Below are positions 8,305 to 10,615 of a stretch of DNA of 10,615 nucleotides, piece by piece. Source of the DNA: Candidatus Acetothermia bacterium (GTDB lineage Bacteria; Bipolaricaulota; Bipolaricaulia; RBG-16-55-9; JANLFV01); assembly GCA_028275195.1 (NCBI GenBank), contig JAPWVC010000043.1, positions 1 through 10,615 of the forward strand. Direction: 5' to 3'. How positions within the stretch are numbered: position 1 is the first letter of the stretch; every line of letters begins with the position of its first letter. Both the position numbers and the translations under genes were made by a program. The notes below the pieces were generated by a model. The model made no database searches. It was not told the DNA's origin and worked only from the letters and a program-made list of their open reading frames with translations.

Positions 8305-8792
8305 GGATAGGAGTGCTCGCCGATACCCACGATAACCTTCCCAAGATCGCCCAAGCGGTCGAGCTCTTTAACCGCGAGAAGGTTGAGCTGGTCCTGCACG
8401 CTGGGGACTTCGTCTCGCCGTTCACGGCCGGTGAATTTAAGAGGCTCCGGGCGAGGCTCATCGGGGTCTTCGGGAATAACGATGGGGACAGGCTCTACCT
8501 GCTCGAGCGCTACCGTGGGATCGGGGAGCTTTATGATGGCCATCACGAGCTCGAGCTCGCGGGCCGAAGGGTCGCATTGATGCACAAGCCCGACCTCCTG
8601 GAGGCGCTCATCGCCTCAGAAAGGTATGACCTGATCGTCTATGGCCATACACATATGCCCGAGCTGCGGGAGGGCCGGCCGCTGGTGCTAAACCCCGGAG
8701 AGGCCGGGGGCTGGACGACCGGCCGAGCGACGGTGGCGATCGTGGACCTCGCGGCTATGAAGGCCGAGCTCGTCGAGCTAGGTCAACAATGA
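8301..8792 (+). CDS. YfcE/MJ0936-like metallophosphoesterase
   Basis: A small calcineurin-fold phosphodiesterase of 163 aa, cytoplasmic, likely using two divalent metal ions. All expected ligands are visible: D8 and H10 (ADTHDN), D36 (HAGDF), N59 (GNND, usually GNCD), H95 (ALMHKPD, usually THG) and H116 and H118 (YGHTH). It ends with the family NPGE and a final beta-strand. The closest described relatives (YfcE, MJ0936) hydrolyse artificial phosphodiesters; natural substrates are uncertain. The start overlaps the DUF364 stop by ATGA, so the two are translated together and may act in one process. The end overlaps a convergent gene by 15 nt. Family assignment is secure; the role is not. Confidence 0.93.
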   Translation: MRIGVLADTHDNLPKIAQAVELFNREKVELVLHAGDFVSPFTAGEFKRLRARLIGVFGNNDGDRLYLLERYRGIGELYDGHHELELAGRRVALMHKPDLLEALIASERYDLIVYGHTHMPELREGRPLVLNPGEAGGWTTGRATVAIVDLAAMKAELVELGQQ

Positions 8793-9158
8793 GCGGGCAG
8801 GGGCGAGGATCAGCGGCCTCGGCCTTAGCTCCCGCTTCAGGGGATCGAGGACCAGCCCGAGCGCCTCGAGGGTGAGCACGCCCAGGAGGTAATACTCGCC
8901 CTCCTCGCCGAAGATGACATCGGCCCCGCCCACTCGTTCCCCGTATTTGAAGAGGGCAAGCCCTTTCTTGCGCACTATCTCCGTGCCATCTGCCAGTCGG
9001 AGCCGCTCCTCGCTCAAGGGCTTGATCCCCAGCTTCTCCAAGACCGGGGTAGGCGCTACAGAATGGATCAAGCCAGAGTCGACCAAGAACTCCACCTCCT
9101 CCGTTACTTCGGGCTTGGCTGGATTCCCCACCCCGAGCTTTATCACTGTGAGGCCCAT
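8778..9158 (-). CDS. Retropepsin-like clan AA aspartic protease, stand-alone
   Basis: A 126-aa single-domain protein resembling bacterial clan AA aspartic proteases related to retropepsin. The catalytic Asp is D27 in FLVDSG, followed by a SVAP segment. RLADGTEI and VIFGEEG resemble the flap and core strands, and LLGVLTLEALGLVLDP matches the family C-terminal motif. A single DSG means the active enzyme would have to be a homodimer. No signal peptide or membrane segment is visible. I chose ATG 9158, which has AGG 5 bases upstream; a GTG at 9176 would add six residues. The gene is 46 nt after the symporter stop on the same strand, and its tail overlaps the phosphoesterase gene by 15 nt. Substrate and biological role are unknown. 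Confidence 0.88.
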   Translation of the reverse strand: MGLTVIKLGVGNPAKPEVTEEVEFLVDSGLIHSVAPTPVLEKLGIKPLSEERLRLADGTEIVRKKGLALFKYGERVGGADVIFGEEGEYYLLGVLTLEALGLVLDPLKRELRPRPLILAPARSLLT

Positions 9159-9203
9159 AATGTCCTGTCCCCTCACTTCTGAGCTTCAGTATGTCAAATG
9201 CTC

Positions 9204-9209
9204 ATTATA
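9204..9209 (-). promoter_or_regulatory. -10 box (TATAAT) before the aspartic protease gene
   Basis: A perfect TATAAT on the minus strand overlaps the symporter stop codon (9205-9207). A start near 9197 would give a leader of about 38 nt before ATG 9158. No -35 of good quality lies at 16-18 bp, so this may instead be chance. If real, it lets the protease be expressed apart from the symporter. Confidence 0.3.
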
Positions 9210-10614
9210 CTTTCTTCCGCTCGCCCCAGAGCCGCCGGAGGTGGGCTTCAGGAAGCTTGGGGGTGAACCTGCTCACGAGAATGAGCAGGATCAGCCCTAC
9301 CCCGAGCCCTGGGATGAAGCCGTGGAGCCCGAAAGGGCTCCCCAGGGCTAGCCAGATCAGAGCAGTGGCGAAGCCTCCTCCCATCGAGGCGAGGGCCCCC
9401 AGCCGGGTCGCGCCCCTCCAGTAGATCCCGAAGAGCAGCGGCCAGAGGGTCGTCGAGGCGATCACTGCCCAGGCAAAGGCCGTGAGGACCAGGATCAATG
9501 CCGGCGGCCGGAGCGCAATCAAAAGCGAGATCAGGCCGAGGACCAGGCTGCTGAGCCGGCTATAGCGGACAATCTGGCTCTCCGAGAGATCCTTATTTAA
9601 CCCCTCTTGGTAGAGGTCGCGGACGATAGCGCTCGAGGTGATGATCAAGACCGAAGAGAAGGTGGACATCCCAGCGGCGAGGACCCCGGCAAAGAAGATC
9701 GCCCTGCCCCAAGGCGACAGAACATGCTTGGTGAGGGTCGGGACGGCTAAGTCCGGGCTAGCCAGGCCGGGATAGAGGGCCCGTGCGATCGCCCCGCAGA
9801 GGTAAGGGAGGAGGGCCATGGCCCCCCCGAGGGAGGCGACTACCGCCCCGATCCGGAGCATCTTCACATCCTTGATCGAATAGAAGCGGATGACCATCTG
9901 GGGCATCCCCCAGACACCGAAGGAGACGATCAAGCAATAGGAGACCAGTCCGGCCCAGCCCCAGTTCCCGGGGGTCTCGACCAGACCGGGGTCGAGGGCC
10001 ATGAGCTTCAGATTCGCTTCCGCGAGCCCGCCGACGGCTCTTAAGGCCCCGAAGGTGAGCAAGATCAAGGCTGCGGCCATTATCCAAGCCTGGAAGAAGC
10101 CGGTCCAGACGACCGCGAAATACCCGCCCCAGGAGACATAGAGGACGATGATCATCCCGGAGAGGAGGACACCCCAGGTGTAATGGACCCCCATCAGCAC
10201 CTCAAAGGTGTGGCCCATCCCCTTGAGGATGCTCACATTGTAAACGACTAGGAAGACAGCGATCACCAAGGCCAAGAAGAGGCGGGCCCCCTTGGCCTGG
10301 AACCGCTCGGCCGCGAACCCCGGGATGGTCATCGTCCCTAAGCGGGTAGTGAACTCCCTTATCCTCTTCCCCAAGACGATCCAAGCGAGAGTGCAGCCCA
10401 AGAGAACATTAATCGCCCCAATCCAAAGGGTGGCCATCCCGTATTTGTAGCCGAACCCGCCCCCGCCGATGATCACCACCGATGAGAAGTAAGCCGCGAC
10501 ATAAGAGAGGGCCGTGACCCAAGGCCCGATCCTCCTCCCGCCGAGATAGAAGTCCTCGACATTGCGGAGCCGGCGAGAGGTGGCGAGGCCGATGATGAGG
10601 AGCAAGCCCATGTA
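9205..10614 (-). CDS. Sodium:solute symporter (SSS/PutP family), 5' end outside window
   Basis: An inner-membrane LeuT-fold transporter that uses a Na+ gradient to import a solute such as an amino acid, sugar, organic acid or vitamin. About 468 residues are visible with roughly a dozen hydrophobic segments. Family marks include VEDFYLGGRRIGPW after the first segment, the unwound ALSYVAAYFSS region, GGYFAVVWTGFFQ, and the Na+-site segment AGMSTFSSVLIITSSAIVRDLY, which keeps the Ser/Thr residues of the Na2 site. The first ATG (10611) cuts into the first membrane helix and the frame stays open to the window edge (a Tyr codon precedes it), so the true start lies further out. The C-terminal tail is basic (RRLWGERKKV). 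Substrate cannot be assigned from motifs alone. Confidence 0.92.
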   Translation of the reverse strand, partial: YMGLLLIIGLATSRRLRNVEDFYLGGRRIGPWVTALSYVAAYFSSVVIIGGGGFGYKYGMATLWIGAINVLLGCTLAWIVLGKRIREFTTRLGTMTIPGFAAERFQAKGARLFLALVIAVFLVVYNVSILKGMGHTFEVLMGVHYTWGVLLSGMIIVLYVSWGGYFAVVWTGFFQAWIMAAALILLTFGALRAVGGLAEANLKLMALDPGLVETPGNWGWAGLVSYCLIVSFGVWGMPQMVIRFYSIKDVKMLRIGAVVASLGGAMALLPYLCGAIARALYPGLASPDLAVPTLTKHVLSPWGRAIFFAGVLAAGMSTFSSVLIITSSAIVRDLYQEGLNKDLSESQIVRYSRLSSLVLGLISLLIALRPPALILVLTAFAWAVIASTTLWPLLFGIYWRGATRLGALASMGGGFATALIWLALGSPFGLHGFIPGLGVGLILLILVSRFTPKLPEAHLRRLWGERKKV

Positions 10615-10615
10615 A

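Noticed and set aside
10609..10611. ATG at 10611 as the true start of the symporter
   Set aside because: The first membrane helix would be truncated, and the frame is open to the window edge; the gene is more likely cut by the window.

Overview
The window looks like chromosomal DNA of a bacterium. It carries peptide deformylase, MutS1, a YggS-type PLP protein and sigma70-like -10 boxes. G+C is well over half. Codon choice leans strongly to ATC, CTC, GAG, AGG and CGG, and the proteins are rich in Glu, Arg and Leu. This hints at a thermophilic or deep-branching uncultivated lineage, for example a Bipolaricaulota- or Chloroflexi-like group, but the sequence alone does not fix the phylum. There are no insertion sequences, CRISPR arrays, phage genes or complete tRNA genes. 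The gene order reads as core and housekeeping DNA with one unexplained non-coding stretch.

Layout. Positions 2-1095 (+) hold the C-terminal part of a sensor histidine kinase and a single-domain Rcp1/CheY-like response regulator; an ATGA overlap joins them. Positions 1096-1540 contain no convincing protein gene. They hold a perfect TATAAT box, a series of good hairpins, a tRNA T-arm-like hairpin and a perfect 11-bp GC-rich stem followed at a distance by six T residues. I read this as a candidate structured RNA gene of unknown family. Positions 1541-3515 (-) encode two exported or membrane-anchored proteins that overlap by 8 nt: an unrecognised 238-aa protein and an eight-bladed FG-GAP/PQQ-type beta-propeller. 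A sigma70-like promoter (TTGACT-17-TAGATT) lies upstream of them. Positions 3667-6231 (-) encode full-length MutS with its own promoter.

Positions 6321-8792 (+), divergent from mutS, form a compact four-gene unit: def, a YggS/PLPBP gene, a DUF4213/DUF364 protein and a YfcE/MJ0936-like metallophosphoesterase. Gaps or overlaps are +3, -11 and -4 nt, so co-transcription and translational coupling are likely. The unit collides tail to tail (15-nt overlap) with a small retropepsin-like aspartic protease at 8778-9158 (-). That gene lies 46 nt downstream of a sodium:solute symporter (9205 to the window end, 5' end missing).

The genes belong to separate processes: signalling, surface or periplasmic proteins, mismatch repair, N-terminal protein maturation plus cofactor homeostasis, and transport. 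The item most likely to be new is the putative RNA at about 1177-1541. The propeller and its partner, and the def-YggS-DUF364-phosphoesterase unit, are secondary leads.
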